Of a stretch of 5,566 nucleotides of DNA, positions 5,550-5,566 are shown piece after piece. Made by a program: the position numbers and the translations under genes. The notes under the pieces are model-generated. The model worked only from the letters and a program-made list of their open reading frames with translations, did no database searches and was not told where the DNA came from. Location of the stretch: contig USBN01000062.1 in assembly GCA_900552935.1 (NCBI GenBank), positions 1-5,566 of the forward strand, in the 5' to 3' direction. Numbering within the stretch: the stretch's first letter is position 1; each line of letters begins with the position of its first letter. The DNA is from an uncultured Coriobacteriaceae bacterium. Its GTDB lineage: Bacteria > Actinomycetota > Coriobacteriia > Coriobacteriales > Atopobiaceae.

Positions 5550-5566
5550 ATGCGCAAGCCGCCAGT
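5550..5566 (+). CDS. Start of a downstream gene (3' partial, five codons visible)
   Basis: ATG at 5550-5552 follows GGAG (5541-5544) with a five-base gap, a well-spaced ribosome binding site, and the frame stays open to the end of the window (MRKPP). Base composition also returns to G+C-rich from about 5496. The alternative ATG at 5539 overlaps the GGAG and has no site of its own. The product cannot be named from so few codons. Confidence 0.5.

Noticed and set aside
1..5566. CRISPR array, tRNA, rRNA, insertion sequence or attachment site
   Set aside because: No regularly spaced direct repeats, cloverleaf, rRNA motif, transposase or flanking inverted repeats were seen. The repeats present are protein-domain repeats.

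Overview
The window reads as a surface or cell-wall segment of a high-GC Gram-positive bacterium, most likely a member of the class Coriobacteriia (Collinsella, Olsenella or Atopobium relatives). This is inferred from the G+C-rich coding style, the ricin-type lectin repeats fused to wall enzymes, and the C-terminal SLH-like triplet with 'RQDMAAFLRRL'-type ends. No rRNA or other taxonomic marker is present, so the assignment is tentative.

Layout. (1) Positions 1-2000, + strand: the 3' part of a secreted protein whose start codon lies upstream of the window. In order it has the rest of a signal peptide, a probable lysozyme/chitosanase-like peptidoglycan hydrolase domain, one ricin-type beta-trefoil, and three SLH-like repeats. 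(2) Positions 2001-2166: an intergenic gap with a strong GC-rich hairpin that probably ends transcription of gene 1. (3) Positions 2167-5043, + strand: a complete 958-residue secreted protein with a signal peptide, five consecutive ricin-type beta-trefoils and a C-terminal YkuD-type L,D-transpeptidase domain. (4) Positions 5044-5549: an AT-richer stretch without a convincing intact large gene. It holds a small hydrophobic ORF (5154-5333) that looks like the front of a membrane-protein gene carried on in another frame to 5431, two hairpins and a weak promoter candidate. (5) Position 5550 to the end: the first codons of another + strand gene.

How the genes fit together. Both large genes encode exported proteins that pair a probable wall-active enzyme (a hydrolase in one, a cross-linking transpeptidase in the other) with related carbohydrate-binding trefoils. 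A module of 456 nt (a helical linker plus a trefoil) occurs once in gene 1 and twice in gene 2. One gene 2 copy is shorter by exactly 18 nt. A shared wall or capsule glycan receptor and coordinated remodelling is a reasonable inference but is not shown here.

The most notable signals are an abrupt switch to exclusively G/C-ending codons from position 1497 to the end of gene 1 (a likely recombined SLH cassette), an Ala in place of the usual His in the transpeptidase SHGC motif, the strict W/W/F pattern of the trefoil repeats, and the decayed-looking small membrane gene downstream.
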